50,634 nt of DNA, taken from positions 354 to 50,987 of the forward strand of contig JAACWB010000009.1 of NCBI GenBank assembly GCA_009992215.1. Direction: 5' to 3'. The notes beneath the pieces were generated by a model. That model ran no database searches. It had not been told where the DNA came from and was given only the letters and a program-made list of their open reading frames with translations. Each line of letters begins with the position of its first letter. The stretch's first letter is position 1. Source of the DNA: an archaeon (GTDB lineage: Archaea > Nanobdellota > Nanobdellia > Pacearchaeales > GW2011-AR1). The translations under genes were made by a program, and so were the position numbers. Shown piece after piece: positions 27,838 to 37,002 of this stretch.

Positions 27838-28428
27838 ATGAGGTTAGAAACTGAAAGATTGATTTTAAGGAAAATTAAAAAAGAGGATTCAAAAATAATG
27901 AAAGATAACTCAGATATTCTTTCAATAAAGAATTATTTTATAGAATATCCTCTAAAACAAAAAAATTTTGATTACTTTGTGGAGGAGTGGATAATTGAAT
28001 GTGAAAAAAAGCTTTCTTATTATTTTGTTTTGGAATTAAAAGAAATAGGAAAAATAATTGGCTTAGCAGGGATAAAAAATATTGATGATTATAATAAAAC
28101 AGGAGAATTATCATATTGGATTTTCAAAAAAGATAGAGGTAAAAGCTATTTAATGGAGACAAAAATTAAGCTTCTTGATTTTTGTTTTGATGAGTTAAAA
28201 CTAAGAAAATTGAAATCTGAAGTTGCGACTTTTAATACGGGGTCCTTAAACCTTCAAAAGAAATTTGGAATGAAAGAAGAAGGAATTTTTAGAAAAGAAA
28301 ATTATAATCCTTATTTAAAAAAATATGTGGATATGAAGTGGTTCGCATTATTCAAAGAAGACTGGAAAAAGATTTCTCCAAAATTAAAAAAAGAATTGAA
28401 AGAAAAGATAAAGAGGTTAGAGAAATGA
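27838..28428 (+). CDS. RimJ/RimL-type GNAT acetyltransferase (array copy 1)
   Basis: MRLETERLILRKIKKEDSK...; C-tail EDWKKISPKLKKELKEKIKRLEK; TATA-like TTTATATTT upstream. Confidence 0.88.
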   Translation: MRLETERLILRKIKKEDSKIMKDNSDILSIKNYFIEYPLKQKNFDYFVEEWIIECEKKLSYYFVLELKEIGKIIGLAGIKNIDDYNKTGELSYWIFKKDRGKSYLMETKIKLLDFCFDELKLRKLKSEVATFNTGSLNLQKKFGMKEEGIFRKENYNPYLKKYVDMKWFALFKEDWKKISPKLKKELKEKIKRLEK

Positions 28429-29015
28429 AATTGGAAACAGAGAGATTGATTTTGCGGAAAATTAAAGAAAATGATATTGAAATTTTTTACAATTTGATAG
28501 ACAAAGATATTGCAAAAAATCTGTGGATGAAATGGCCCATAACGAAAAAAGAATGTAAAGAAATAGTCCTAAAATGGTCTAAACAATGGAAAGAGAAAAA
28601 GAGATTTACTTTTGTAATTCAGTTAAAGAAAAACAAAAAATCTATTGGTGTAATGTCAATTAAAAAAATAAACACTTTGCATGGGCTTGCTGAATTGAGT
28701 GGTTTTGTAGGAAGGGAATTTAGAAAAAGTGGATATATTACAGAAGCCAATATTGCAATTAATGATTTTGCTTTCAATGGATTAGGTTTAAGAAAATTGA
28801 AATCAGAAGTTACTTCATTTAATCTTAAGTCGCAGAATATCCAGAAAAAGTTTGGAATGAAATTAGAAGGAATTATGAAAAAAGAATGGTTTAACCCCAC
28901 AACTAAAACATATGTGACAATGTATTCATTTGGACTTTTCAAGGAAGATTGGAAAAAGATTTCTCCGAAACTAAAAAAAGAATTGAAGGAAAAGATAAAG
29001 AGGTTAGAGAAATGA
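28425..29015 (+). CDS. RimJ/RimL-type GNAT acetyltransferase (array copy 2)
   Basis: MKLETERLILRKIKENDIE...; same C-tail; ATGA overlap with copy 1. Confidence 0.88.
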   Translation: MKLETERLILRKIKENDIEIFYNLIDKDIAKNLWMKWPITKKECKEIVLKWSKQWKEKKRFTFVIQLKKNKKSIGVMSIKKINTLHGLAELSGFVGREFRKSGYITEANIAINDFAFNGLGLRKLKSEVTSFNLKSQNIQKKFGMKLEGIMKKEWFNPTTKTYVTMYSFGLFKEDWKKISPKLKKELKEKIKRLEK

Positions 29016-29614
29016 AATTAAAAACTGAAAGATTGATTTTACGAAAACCACGAATGAGTGACTGGAAGGATTTGCTTGAAGGTCTGAATGATAAAGAATT
29101 ATTAAAAAAAGTAATTCCCTTTGAATATCCAATATCAAAAGAGGACATTCTTGAAAAAATTAAAGTAATTATGAAAGAATGGAAAAAAGAAAAGAAAACT
29201 AATTATATTTTTAGTATTGAAGTGAAATCAGAAAATAAAGTTATTGGTGAAATTAGTATAAATAATTTAAGAAAAAAACATAAAACTGCAGAAACTGGTT
29301 CTTGGATTAATAAAAAATATCAAAGAAAGGGATATATCCTTGAGGCGAAAATTGCAGTTAATGAATTTGCTTTTAATGAATTAAAATTAAGAAAATTGTT
29401 ATCTCCCATTTTTGTGGAAAATAAGCCTTCGATCTCTGTTCAAAAGAAAATAGGATATAAATTAGAAGGAAGACTTAGAAAACAATCAATTTGTACTTCA
29501 ACAGGAAAAATCCATGATGAATATATTTTTGGTCTTCTAAAAGAAGACTGGAAAAAGATTTCTTCGAAACTAAAAAAAGAATTGAAAGAAAAGATAAAGA
29601 GGTTAGAGAAATGA
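29012..29614 (+). CDS. RimJ/RimL-type GNAT acetyltransferase (array copy 3)
   Basis: MKLKTERLILRKPRMSDWKDL...; C-tail EDWKKISSKLKKELKEKIKRLEK; ATGA overlap. Confidence 0.88.
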   Translation: MKLKTERLILRKPRMSDWKDLLEGLNDKELLKKVIPFEYPISKEDILEKIKVIMKEWKKEKKTNYIFSIEVKSENKVIGEISINNLRKKHKTAETGSWINKKYQRKGYILEAKIAVNEFAFNELKLRKLLSPIFVENKPSISVQKKIGYKLEGRLRKQSICTSTGKIHDEYIFGLLKEDWKKISSKLKKELKEKIKRLEK

Positions 29615-30213
29615 AATTAGAAACTGAAAGATTGATTTTACGAAAACCACGAATGAGTGACTGGAAAGAGTATTATGATTGTGTTAATAATTTTCAAACA
29701 TGCAGTATGATGAAGGATTTTAAATGGCCCCTAGATAAAGAATATGTTAAATCAAAAATTAAAAGAGCAAAAGAAGAATGGAAAAAAGAAAAACCCCAAA
29801 TATTATATTTTTTTATTGAATTAAAAGAATCTGGAAAAATAATTGGTGATGTTGTTTTGCATTCGATAAATAACTGGACAAAAGAATTAATTACAGGTTC
29901 TATGATTCATAAGGATTATAGAAGAAAAAGATATATGCATGAAGCAAAAATTGCTATGTTAAAATATGTATTTAACGAAATGAATATGGAAAAAATAATA
30001 AGTGATGTTTTTGTAGACAATCTTCCTTCAAACGAAGCAATAAAAAAATTAGGTTTCAAATTTAAAGAAAAAAAGATTCGTTGGTCAACATCGCAAGCAA
30101 CAGGTAAGAGACATGATGTAAATTTTTATGAGTTAACAAAAGAAGATTGGAAAAAGATTTCTTCGAAACTAAAAAAAGAATTGAAAGAAAAGATAAAGAG
30201 GTTAGAGAAATGA
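29611..30213 (+). CDS. RimJ/RimL-type GNAT acetyltransferase (array copy 4)
   Basis: MKLETERLILRKPRMSDWKEY...; C-tail identical to copy 3; ATGA overlap. Confidence 0.88.
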   Translation: MKLETERLILRKPRMSDWKEYYDCVNNFQTCSMMKDFKWPLDKEYVKSKIKRAKEEWKKEKPQILYFFIELKESGKIIGDVVLHSINNWTKELITGSMIHKDYRRKRYMHEAKIAMLKYVFNEMNMEKIISDVFVDNLPSNEAIKKLGFKFKEKKIRWSTSQATGKRHDVNFYELTKEDWKKISSKLKKELKEKIKRLEK

Positions 30214-30902
30214 AACTAAACTTTCATATAAGTTATAAAGCAGAAGAAAATTCTCCAAAAATTAAAGAGAGTGGAATTAAACATATGCTTGGTCCTATAA
30301 GAGAAAAAGCATTACAATTAAAATCTGAGAATAAATCAATAGGAAAATATGTTCAAAACCTTTACAAAGAAAAGAGAAAAGACTTATTGGATACAAAAAA
30401 GGATTTCCATAAAATATGGGAAGAAATAAAAAAGGATTATGAAAAAGAAATTTCTAAAATTTTAGGAATAAAATTGCAAAACAAAAAATGTTATATTTCT
30501 CCAACTATTGGGGGATTAGCAGATGTTACTTCTGGAAAAGAAATTTTTATTTATTGCTTTAGAGAACCAATAAAGAACATTGAAGCAAAAGAAGTTTTGA
30601 AATATTTATTACTTCATGAATTAACCCATTTATATTATAGAGATAAATTAAAACAAATTAATTTTTCAGAAGGAATGAAAGCTTCTCTGATGGAATCAAT
30701 AGACCATTTAATTTTATTTTATTCTCCCTTGAAAAATCTTTTTCATAAACAACTAAAATCAAAACTTGTTGGATTTATTTCTAAAAATTATGAATTCATG
30801 AAAGCATTGGAAAAAGAATGGAAGAAAAGAGAGAACTTTGAAAGTTTTATGTACAAAGCAATTGAAATAGATAAAAAATTTCCAAATGTAATTATTTGTT
30901 GA
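30210..30902 (+). CDS. Putative zinc metallopeptidase at the end of the GNAT array
   Basis: LLLHELTHLYYRD (HExxH) with downstream ESIDH; ATGA overlap with GNAT copy 4. Confidence 0.7.
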   Translation: MKLNFHISYKAEENSPKIKESGIKHMLGPIREKALQLKSENKSIGKYVQNLYKEKRKDLLDTKKDFHKIWEEIKKDYEKEISKILGIKLQNKKCYISPTIGGLADVTSGKEIFIYCFREPIKNIEAKEVLKYLLLHELTHLYYRDKLKQINFSEGMKASLMESIDHLILFYSPLKNLFHKQLKSKLVGFISKNYEFMKALEKEWKKRENFESFMYKAIEIDKKFPNVIIC

Positions 30903-30904
30903 AT

Positions 30905-31399
30905 CTAAAATGCCATCTTCCCTAAGACCACTAGAGTTGTTACAATAAGTGCTGCGAAGGTTGAACCCATTAATGCTGCCATGTAGAACTTCTTTTTTTC
31001 CATTCCTATAACGTATCCACCTAAACTACCCATGTAAATTCCACTTCCGGGAATTGGAAGAGAAATATAAAATGCTAAACCAAAAAGTCCGTATTTGTCA
31101 ACATAAGGTTTAATTTTATTTTGGGCATGAGCTAATAATTTCAAATATTTTTTTCCAAATTTAGATTTTTTTAGTGGTTTGTCTATAAAATGTAACGAAT
31201 TAAATAGAATAAATGCTAACAAGAAACCCATAACTGAAGCTAAGAAAAATACAAATAACGGGGGAAATCCAAATCCTTTCAAACTAATACCAAAAGGCAA
31301 ATTTAAAAGTCCAGTTAAAATTCCGGCAGGAATTGCCAACCTAATTTCTATAAATGGCAAAAACATAATTCCAGATAAGATTAAGATTTCCTTTAACAT
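30905..31399 (-). CDS. COG2426-like small multidrug export/membrane protein
   Basis: FLPFIEIRLAIPAGI...SLPIPGSGIYMGSLGGYVIGM. Confidence 0.8.
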   Translation of the reverse strand: MLKEILILSGIMFLPFIEIRLAIPAGILTGLLNLPFGISLKGFGFPPLFVFFLASVMGFLLAFILFNSLHFIDKPLKKSKFGKKYLKLLAHAQNKIKPYVDKYGLFGLAFYISLPIPGSGIYMGSLGGYVIGMEKKKFYMAALMGSTFAALIVTTLVVLGKMAF

Positions 31400-31438
31400 G
31401 GAAATATTTGAATTATTGGGGTTTTAATAATTTCTGTG

Positions 31439-31981
31439 TTAAAAGGATAATGAATAAACCCTTAAATTTTCAAAAAAAACATTTTTTTCACCAATTAATT
31501 TTTTCTTCCAGCCGTTATAGTTAATTCCTTCTGTTAAGGAAGAAATCAAAAGAAATATTTTTCCTTTTTTATTTAATCTTTCTTTTGCTTGTATTAAGAA
31601 TTCATTAATGACTTCTGAACCTTTAACGCCCCCAGTAGTAATTAATTTTGATTCTTCATCTTCAAGAGAGTCTTCTGGGAGATAAGGGGGATTGAAAACA
31701 ATTACATCGTAATTCTGAACCACGTTTTCAAATAAGTCTGATTCATTAACTTCAAAACCTAAAAGCCTGCAATGATTAACCGCTTCCATGTTTTTGTCAA
31801 CTCCAAAAATATTTTCTTTTTTTACTCCAATTTCTTTTGCAGTTTCGAGTTGAATTCCACTCCCAACACCAATTTCTAAAAATTTTAAATTAGGATTTTG
31901 TTTTAATAAAAGAGGTAATTCTTTTTCTAAAACATGACAAAGCAAGTAAGAATCTTCCGCGGGTTCATAAATTAAACTCAT
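31439..31981 (-). CDS. HemK/Mtq2-like class I methyltransferase
   Basis: FLEIGVGSGIQ SAM motif and FNPPYLPED catalytic NPPY. Confidence 0.85.
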   Translation of the reverse strand: MSLIYEPAEDSYLLCHVLEKELPLLLKQNPNLKFLEIGVGSGIQLETAKEIGVKKENIFGVDKNMEAVNHCRLLGFEVNESDLFENVVQNYDVIVFNPPYLPEDSLEDEESKLITTGGVKGSEVINEFLIQAKERLNKKGKIFLLISSLTEGINYNGWKKKLIGEKNVFFENLRVYSLSF

Positions 31982-31982
31982 T

Positions 31983-32498
31983 TTAACTAAACATATTGTT
32001 GAAAAAATCTATTAATTCAACCTTGAATAAAAATATTGAAGCCAAGAGTCCAACCAAAATTAAAAGAATAAAAATTAATGCAATTGTTAGTCCTTTGCTT
32101 TTTGGAGGCTCCATTTCTTTATTTCCATAAGAAGAAATTTTTTGTGGAATCTTTGGTAGGGGAAGTGTTTTTGAATTCGATACAATTGGTTCAGGCATTA
32201 AAGTTTTTTTTTCCTCTGGTTTTTCAACTTTAACTGGAGGGATTAACTTTTTTTCTACTGGTTTTTCTTCTTTTTTTTCTTCAACTGAAACATTTCTTTT
32301 TCCTGGTTGAAGTTCTTCTTTTTTAGAACTTTGTTCTGCCATTAATTCTCTTGCAGCTTGTTCAATTTCAGATTTATCATAACCAGATTGATAAAAACTC
32401 ATCATTGCATCTTTAAGAGATTCTCCTCGAAATATTGCTGCTTTTAGCCCACCAATAATTTCTTGATTGGATAATAAGTAATCTTCCTCTTTTGTCAT
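31983..32498 (-). CDS. Hypothetical protein with Lys/Pro-rich linker and C-terminal TM segment
   Basis: GLTIALIFILLILVGLLASIFLFKV TM near the C-terminus. Confidence 0.65.
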   Translation of the reverse strand: MTKEEDYLLSNQEIIGGLKAAIFRGESLKDAMMSFYQSGYDKSEIEQAARELMAEQSSKKEELQPGKRNVSVEEKKEEKPVEKKLIPPVKVEKPEEKKTLMPEPIVSNSKTLPLPKIPQKISSYGNKEMEPPKSKGLTIALIFILLILVGLLASIFLFKVELIDFFNNMFS

Positions 32499-32532
32499 GA
32501 ATTAAATAAGAAGTTGTGATTTAAAAATATAA

Positions 32533-33876
32533 TTAAAAATCAAAGAATTTTCCGTTAGAAGCTAAGTGTGAAGTTTCACCAAATTTGTATCCATATTCTT
32601 TAGCTAGGTCAATCATTGGTGTTTCTTGTTCTAGGGAACCGTGTGCTGGAATTACATGTTTTGGTCGAAGTAATTCAAGTGTTTCACGTAAGTCTTCCCG
32701 TGAACCATGTCCATGAACATGAACATCTGCTTGAAGTTTAACTCCAATTCTTCTTAATTTTTCGTCTAATTTTTTTCTTGCAATAATATTAACTTCTGTT
32801 GGAATAACGCTTGAAGAAAAGATTAAATTATCTCCTTCATGAAATTTGAAAGGTGTGTCTCCTCTTGCAATTCTATCTAAAATTGAATTCTTTTCCCCTT
32901 GGTGTCCAGTACAAACAACTAAATATTTTCCACGATTTTCTTGAATTCTTTTTAAAATTGAATTGATTTGCCCACGGTATTTTATCACTTTAATATCTTT
33001 TTGAAAAGGACATTTTCCAACTTTTATTGCACAATCAACGTACTTTGCTAAACTTCTTCCAAGAAAAATAATTTCTCTGTTTGTATTCTTTGCAAATTTT
33101 ACAATGTTGTTTAATCTTTCAATATGGCTTGAAAAAGTTGTAATAAAAAATGCTTTGTCTTTTCCGGGTTTTGCTTTTGAAAATGCATCTTCAAGTAAAT
33201 GTTCTGCAATTTTTTCTCCACCTGGTTTTTTTTCAGTTCCAGAATAAAGAGAGTCAACTATCAAAAGTTTTACTCCGTTGTCTCCAATTTCTTTTAATCT
33301 GGAATAATTTGGTGGAGCACCCATTGTTGGATGATTATCAAATTTTAAATCAAGTGCATAAAAGAAAACACCTTCATCTGTATGAAGTGCAATATATGCA
33401 CAATCAATTGTTGAGTGTGTTGCATGAACAAATTCTACTTTAATATTACCCTTTGCATTTTTGATATCATGTGTTGAATTTGGTTGAACAACTTTTAATT
33501 CATTTGAAATGTGAATGTGTGCGTCTTCTAAGAGTGAATCTAATACTTTCATAGTAAAGGGTGTTCCAAAAATTGTAGCCCCTGGATATCTATCTGCTAA
33601 AAAAGGAACTCCTCCAACATGATCTAGGTGTGCATGAGAAATAAAAATTGCCTTAACTTTTTCACGCCATCCATTTTTATCCAAAACACGATCATCAGGA
33701 ATTCCTCCAACTCTTCTAAGCCCTCTTGTTGTATATTCTACATTTGGGTCTTCTTGTAATTCAATTACTCCAGGTAAATAAAATCCCATATCAAATAAGA
33801 AAACATCTTCGCCTACTTTTACAGCAGTCATATTTTTCCCTACTTCTTCAAATCCTCCCACACAACAGATTTCCAT
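32533..33876 (-). CDS. RNase J-type beta-CASP ribonuclease
   Basis: GGFEEVGKNMTAVKV, ISHAHLDHVGGVPFL, HATHSTIDCA, VHGHGSREDLRETLELLRPKHVIPAHGS. Confidence 0.92.
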   Translation of the reverse strand: MEICCVGGFEEVGKNMTAVKVGEDVFLFDMGFYLPGVIELQEDPNVEYTTRGLRRVGGIPDDRVLDKNGWREKVKAIFISHAHLDHVGGVPFLADRYPGATIFGTPFTMKVLDSLLEDAHIHISNELKVVQPNSTHDIKNAKGNIKVEFVHATHSTIDCAYIALHTDEGVFFYALDLKFDNHPTMGAPPNYSRLKEIGDNGVKLLIVDSLYSGTEKKPGGEKIAEHLLEDAFSKAKPGKDKAFFITTFSSHIERLNNIVKFAKNTNREIIFLGRSLAKYVDCAIKVGKCPFQKDIKVIKYRGQINSILKRIQENRGKYLVVCTGHQGEKNSILDRIARGDTPFKFHEGDNLIFSSSVIPTEVNIIARKKLDEKLRRIGVKLQADVHVHGHGSREDLRETLELLRPKHVIPAHGSLEQETPMIDLAKEYGYKFGETSHLASNGKFFDF

Positions 33877-33928
33877 ATTAGTTTCCTCTTTAATTAAAAT
33901 AATAAGAAATGGTTTAAATAAGTTTGTT

Positions 33929-34810
33929 TTAAAACAGTTGTATAAAATTAATTGCGTAACTAATTAAGATAATTGAAAGAATAATTATTGTGAAAAACAA
34001 AATAATTAATTTCATTTCCATTATTTTTCTTAATTCTTTTGCTCTTCTAAGACTTAGTGCTACAACGGCCATTAAAAAACCTAACGCAGTTCCTAGTGGA
34101 ATACCTTTTTCAAATAGAGCAACAGCAATTGGAATTATTGCAGCCCCACTTCCAGGAAAAGGAACACCAATTAAAATTGCAATTGGAACACCAAAAATCC
34201 CGACGCTGTTAACTATTTTTAAAATCCCTTCTCCAGTAAAATAATATCTAATTCCAGCATTAAGAAAAATACCTAAAACTAAGAAAATCCATAATTTTTT
34301 TAGAATTGTTAATGCTTCATTTAAACCAATTTTTATTCTGTTTTTTATTGTTGTTTTTCTTTCTAATTCTACCAACTTTCCTTTCATTTTTTTGTAGAGA
34401 TATTTTTCCAAATTAAATTTAGATAAAATTAACCCCGCAAAAGTGCCGATGAAAATTCCAATGAAAACATAGGCCAAAGTAATTTTCCAACCAAAGAAAA
34501 CTAGCATTAATATTGCCACATATTCATTTACAATTGGGGAAGCAATAAGAAAAGACAAAGAAACTCCAAGCGGAACCCCTGATTCTAAAAAATTATAGAA
34601 AAGTTTTATTGAAGACTTTGAAGAAAAGTGTGTAACTGAGCCCAAGAGAGATGCAAATAAATGTCCCTTGAAACCATGTTTAATTAAAAGAGTTTCTTTT
34701 ATTTTTTGTTCTGAAATATATGTTCTAAAAAAACCAACCCCTGCACTTATTGTAAATAAAAAAAAGATTAATTTTATTGTATCATAAATTACAGACATTA
34801 TCAACTCCAT
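33929..34810 (-). CDS. Predicted permease (DUF318/COG0701-like)
   Basis: Multi-TM, GVPLGVSLSFLIASPIVNE and GVPFPGSGAAIIPIA; start likely MELIMS (34810) or MSVIY (34798). Confidence 0.75.
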   Translation of the reverse strand: MELIMSVIYDTIKLIFFLFTISAGVGFFRTYISEQKIKETLLIKHGFKGHLFASLLGSVTHFSSKSSIKLFYNFLESGVPLGVSLSFLIASPIVNEYVAILMLVFFGWKITLAYVFIGIFIGTFAGLILSKFNLEKYLYKKMKGKLVELERKTTIKNRIKIGLNEALTILKKLWIFLVLGIFLNAGIRYYFTGEGILKIVNSVGIFGVPIAILIGVPFPGSGAAIIPIAVALFEKGIPLGTALGFLMAVVALSLRRAKELRKIMEMKLIILFFTIIILSIILISYAINFIQLF

Positions 34811-34861
34811 AATTTTAATATGAATAAGTAAAAATATAAAGTTATCTTTCTTGATTAGCAT

Positions 34862-35158
34862 ATGGAATATCTTTTAATTGAAATTGGAATTTTTGTAATA
34901 ACTTTTTTATTCCATAAATTTGGAAAAATAAAATTATTTGAAAATAAGTTGCAGATGTTTGCATTATATGCTTCAGTTTTAATTTTTGGAGCAGCTTGGG
35001 ATAATTTTGCTGTTTGGAAAGGACATTGGTTTTATCCAGGAAAAGGGACCCTTGGAATTTTTTTAGGATACATACCATTAGAAGATTATATATTTATAAT
35101 TGCTGTAACTTATACTATAATAGTGGGTTATGAATATTATAAAAAATACATAAAATGA
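34862..35158 (+). CDS. Lycopene cyclase-domain (CarR/CrtYc-like) small membrane protein
   Basis: WDNFAVWKGHWFYPGKGTLGIFLGYIPLEDYIFIIAVT resembles lycopene cyclase domain WD...G.W.f......G...G..P.E...F. Confidence 0.7.
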   Translation: MEYLLIEIGIFVITFLFHKFGKIKLFENKLQMFALYASVLIFGAAWDNFAVWKGHWFYPGKGTLGIFLGYIPLEDYIFIIAVTYTIIVGYEYYKKYIK

Positions 35159-35418
35159 AAGCTCTAAAACCAAGTCACAAGGAAGATAAAAGATACTTAT
35201 TACTTGAAGGAAAACAACTCAAAAAAAATGTTCCTTTGGCAATAAAAGAATTTATTGGAACTTTGGGTTTAAGTGAAACTGTTTTAATTTGGATTGAAGA
35301 AAATATTCTTTCAATAAATAGAAAAAGTTTAGAAAAAGTTAGGGCAGCTTTTTTACTTTGGCCTGAAGAAATAAAAATTTTGAAAGTTAGTGGAACTCTA
35401 AAAGGACTGCGAAAATAA
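35155..35418 (+). CDS. rnp2: RNase P protein component 2 (Pop5/Rpp14)
   Basis: MKALKPSHKEDKRYLLLEG...KVSGTLKGLRK; directly upstream of psmA, the usual archaeal order. Confidence 0.82.
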   Translation: MKALKPSHKEDKRYLLLEGKQLKKNVPLAIKEFIGTLGLSETVLIWIEENILSINRKSLEKVRAAFLLWPEEIKILKVSGTLKGLRK

Positions 35419-35476
35419 TTTTCTCCAAAAACCTTTTAAATCTGGCGGGCTAAAAATTAATATAGGAAATTCTAAA

Positions 35477-36199
35477 ATGGACATGCCAATAGATATGCAA
35501 CATCAACAAATGGGGTATGATAGAACAGCTACAATGTTCACACCAGAAGGTCATCTACTTCAAGTTGAGTACGCTGAAAAAACTGTAAGACTTGGTTCTG
35601 CATCAATTGGAATGCGATGCAAAGATGGAATCTTTATATTGGCTGACAAAAGAATTGAGGATAAATTAATCGTTAAAGAATCTGCTTCAAAAATTTATGA
35701 AATTGATTCACATATTATATGTAGTGTTGCGGGAATTGTTTCAGATGCCAGAGTTTTAATTGATAAGATTCAAGTTCTTTCACAACAACACAGAATGACT
35801 TACGACACTGAAATTGAACCAGAACTTGTGATTAAAGAAATTTCTTCATTAAAACAACAATTCACACAATATGGTGGAGCTAGACCTTTTGGAGTTTCAA
35901 TGATGATTCTTGGAATGCAAGATGGTAAAGGAAAAGTCTATGTTAGTGACGTTACTGGAAATTATTTTGAATATTATGCAAATGCTATTGGAGAAAATGA
36001 TTCTAAGTTAAAAGAAAAATTAAGAGAAAAATACAAAAAAGATTTGACTCTAAAACAAGGAATAAAATTGGCTGTAGAAATTTTTAAAGAAATTAAGGAC
36101 GATAAATTTGATTTAGATAAATTTGAAGTTGCTTATATTGAAAATGAAGAGCAAAAAATAAAAAGATTAGAAGGTAAAGAAATATTGGAGTTAAAATAA
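35477..36199 (+). CDS. psmA: Proteasome alpha subunit
   Basis: GYDRTATMFTPEGHLLQVEYAEKTVRLGSASIGMRCKDGI. Confidence 0.96.
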   Translation: MDMPIDMQHQQMGYDRTATMFTPEGHLLQVEYAEKTVRLGSASIGMRCKDGIFILADKRIEDKLIVKESASKIYEIDSHIICSVAGIVSDARVLIDKIQVLSQQHRMTYDTEIEPELVIKEISSLKQQFTQYGGARPFGVSMMILGMQDGKGKVYVSDVTGNYFEYYANAIGENDSKLKEKLREKYKKDLTLKQGIKLAVEIFKEIKDDKFDLDKFEVAYIENEEQKIKRLEGKEILELK

Positions 36200-36200
36200 A

Positions 36201-36872
36201 ATGGGAAATACTACAGCACGATTAAAAAAAGGCGGAATTGAATTTGAAATTTTGGTTGATATGGATGAAGCCTTGAAATTTAGAAAAGGGGAATCTGATT
36301 TTTTGGAAGTTTTAGGAGATAGAGTTTTTACAAATATTAAAAGAGGGGACGTTGCATCAAAGCAAGAACTTGAAGTTGCTTTTGGTACTGATGACTCTTT
36401 AGAAATAGGTAAAGAAATCGTGAAGAAAGGTGAAGTTTTGGTTGATCAAGATCATCGAGATGAAGAACAAGAGAAAAAAGTTAAACAAGTTGTTGACTTT
36501 TTAGCAACTAATGCAATGGATCCACAATCTGGTCGAGCAATTTCTCCTGAGAGAATAAAATCTGCGCTTAAGGAAGCACATGTTCACATTAAGAATATGC
36601 CAGTTGAAAATCAAATTCAAGATATTTTGGATTCACTTAGTAAAGTTATTCCTATTAAAATTGAAACTAGAAAAATTAAAGTAACTGTTCCGGCAATTCA
36701 AACAGGAAAAGCTTATGGAATTTTAGCCCAATACAAGGAAAGAGAAAATTGGCTAAGTGATGGTAGTTTAGAAGCTATTGTTAATATTCCCGCAGGAATC
36801 TTAATTGATTTTTACGAAAAACTTAATGCTGTTACGCATGGTTCTGCTTTGGCCGAAGAAATTTCTCAATAG
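36201..36872 (+). CDS. SBDS family ribosome maturation factor
   Basis: TTARLKKGGIEFEILVDMDEALKFRKG...; exosome superoperon context. Confidence 0.95.
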   Translation: MGNTTARLKKGGIEFEILVDMDEALKFRKGESDFLEVLGDRVFTNIKRGDVASKQELEVAFGTDDSLEIGKEIVKKGEVLVDQDHRDEEQEKKVKQVVDFLATNAMDPQSGRAISPERIKSALKEAHVHIKNMPVENQIQDILDSLSKVIPIKIETRKIKVTVPAIQTGKAYGILAQYKERENWLSDGSLEAIVNIPAGILIDFYEKLNAVTHGSALAEEISQ

Positions 36873-36906
36873 AGAAATTTCATGCGTACAATTTCCTAAA
36901 GGAAAT
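36858..36906 (+). promoter_or_regulatory. Two tandem stem-loops at the SBDS-rrp4 junction
   Basis: GAAATTTCTC-AATA-GAGAAATTTC (36858-36881) spans the SBDS stop; ATTTCC-TAAA-GGAAAT (36891-36906) follows. Confidence 0.6.
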
Positions 36907-37002
36907 CACGGAAGAAATAAAGGAATAAACAATTTTTCTAAAAAATATTTGACAAACGACCCAAATATTTTTAAAGGACACAAATAAACTTATAATAGTA
37001 AA

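Noticed and set aside
28619-29148. Minus-strand ORFs in the GNAT array
   Set aside because: Shadow ORFs opposite clear GNAT coding sequences.
36805-36987. 60-aa + strand ORF over the SBDS-rrp4 junction
   Set aside because: Overlaps SBDS in another frame; the stem-loops explain the region better than a protein.
36858-36987. Possible third tail-duplication after SBDS (gaagaaatttctcaatag vs gaagaaataaaggaataa)
   Set aside because: Similarity is short and A-rich, and CTCGAATAAATTCT is absent.
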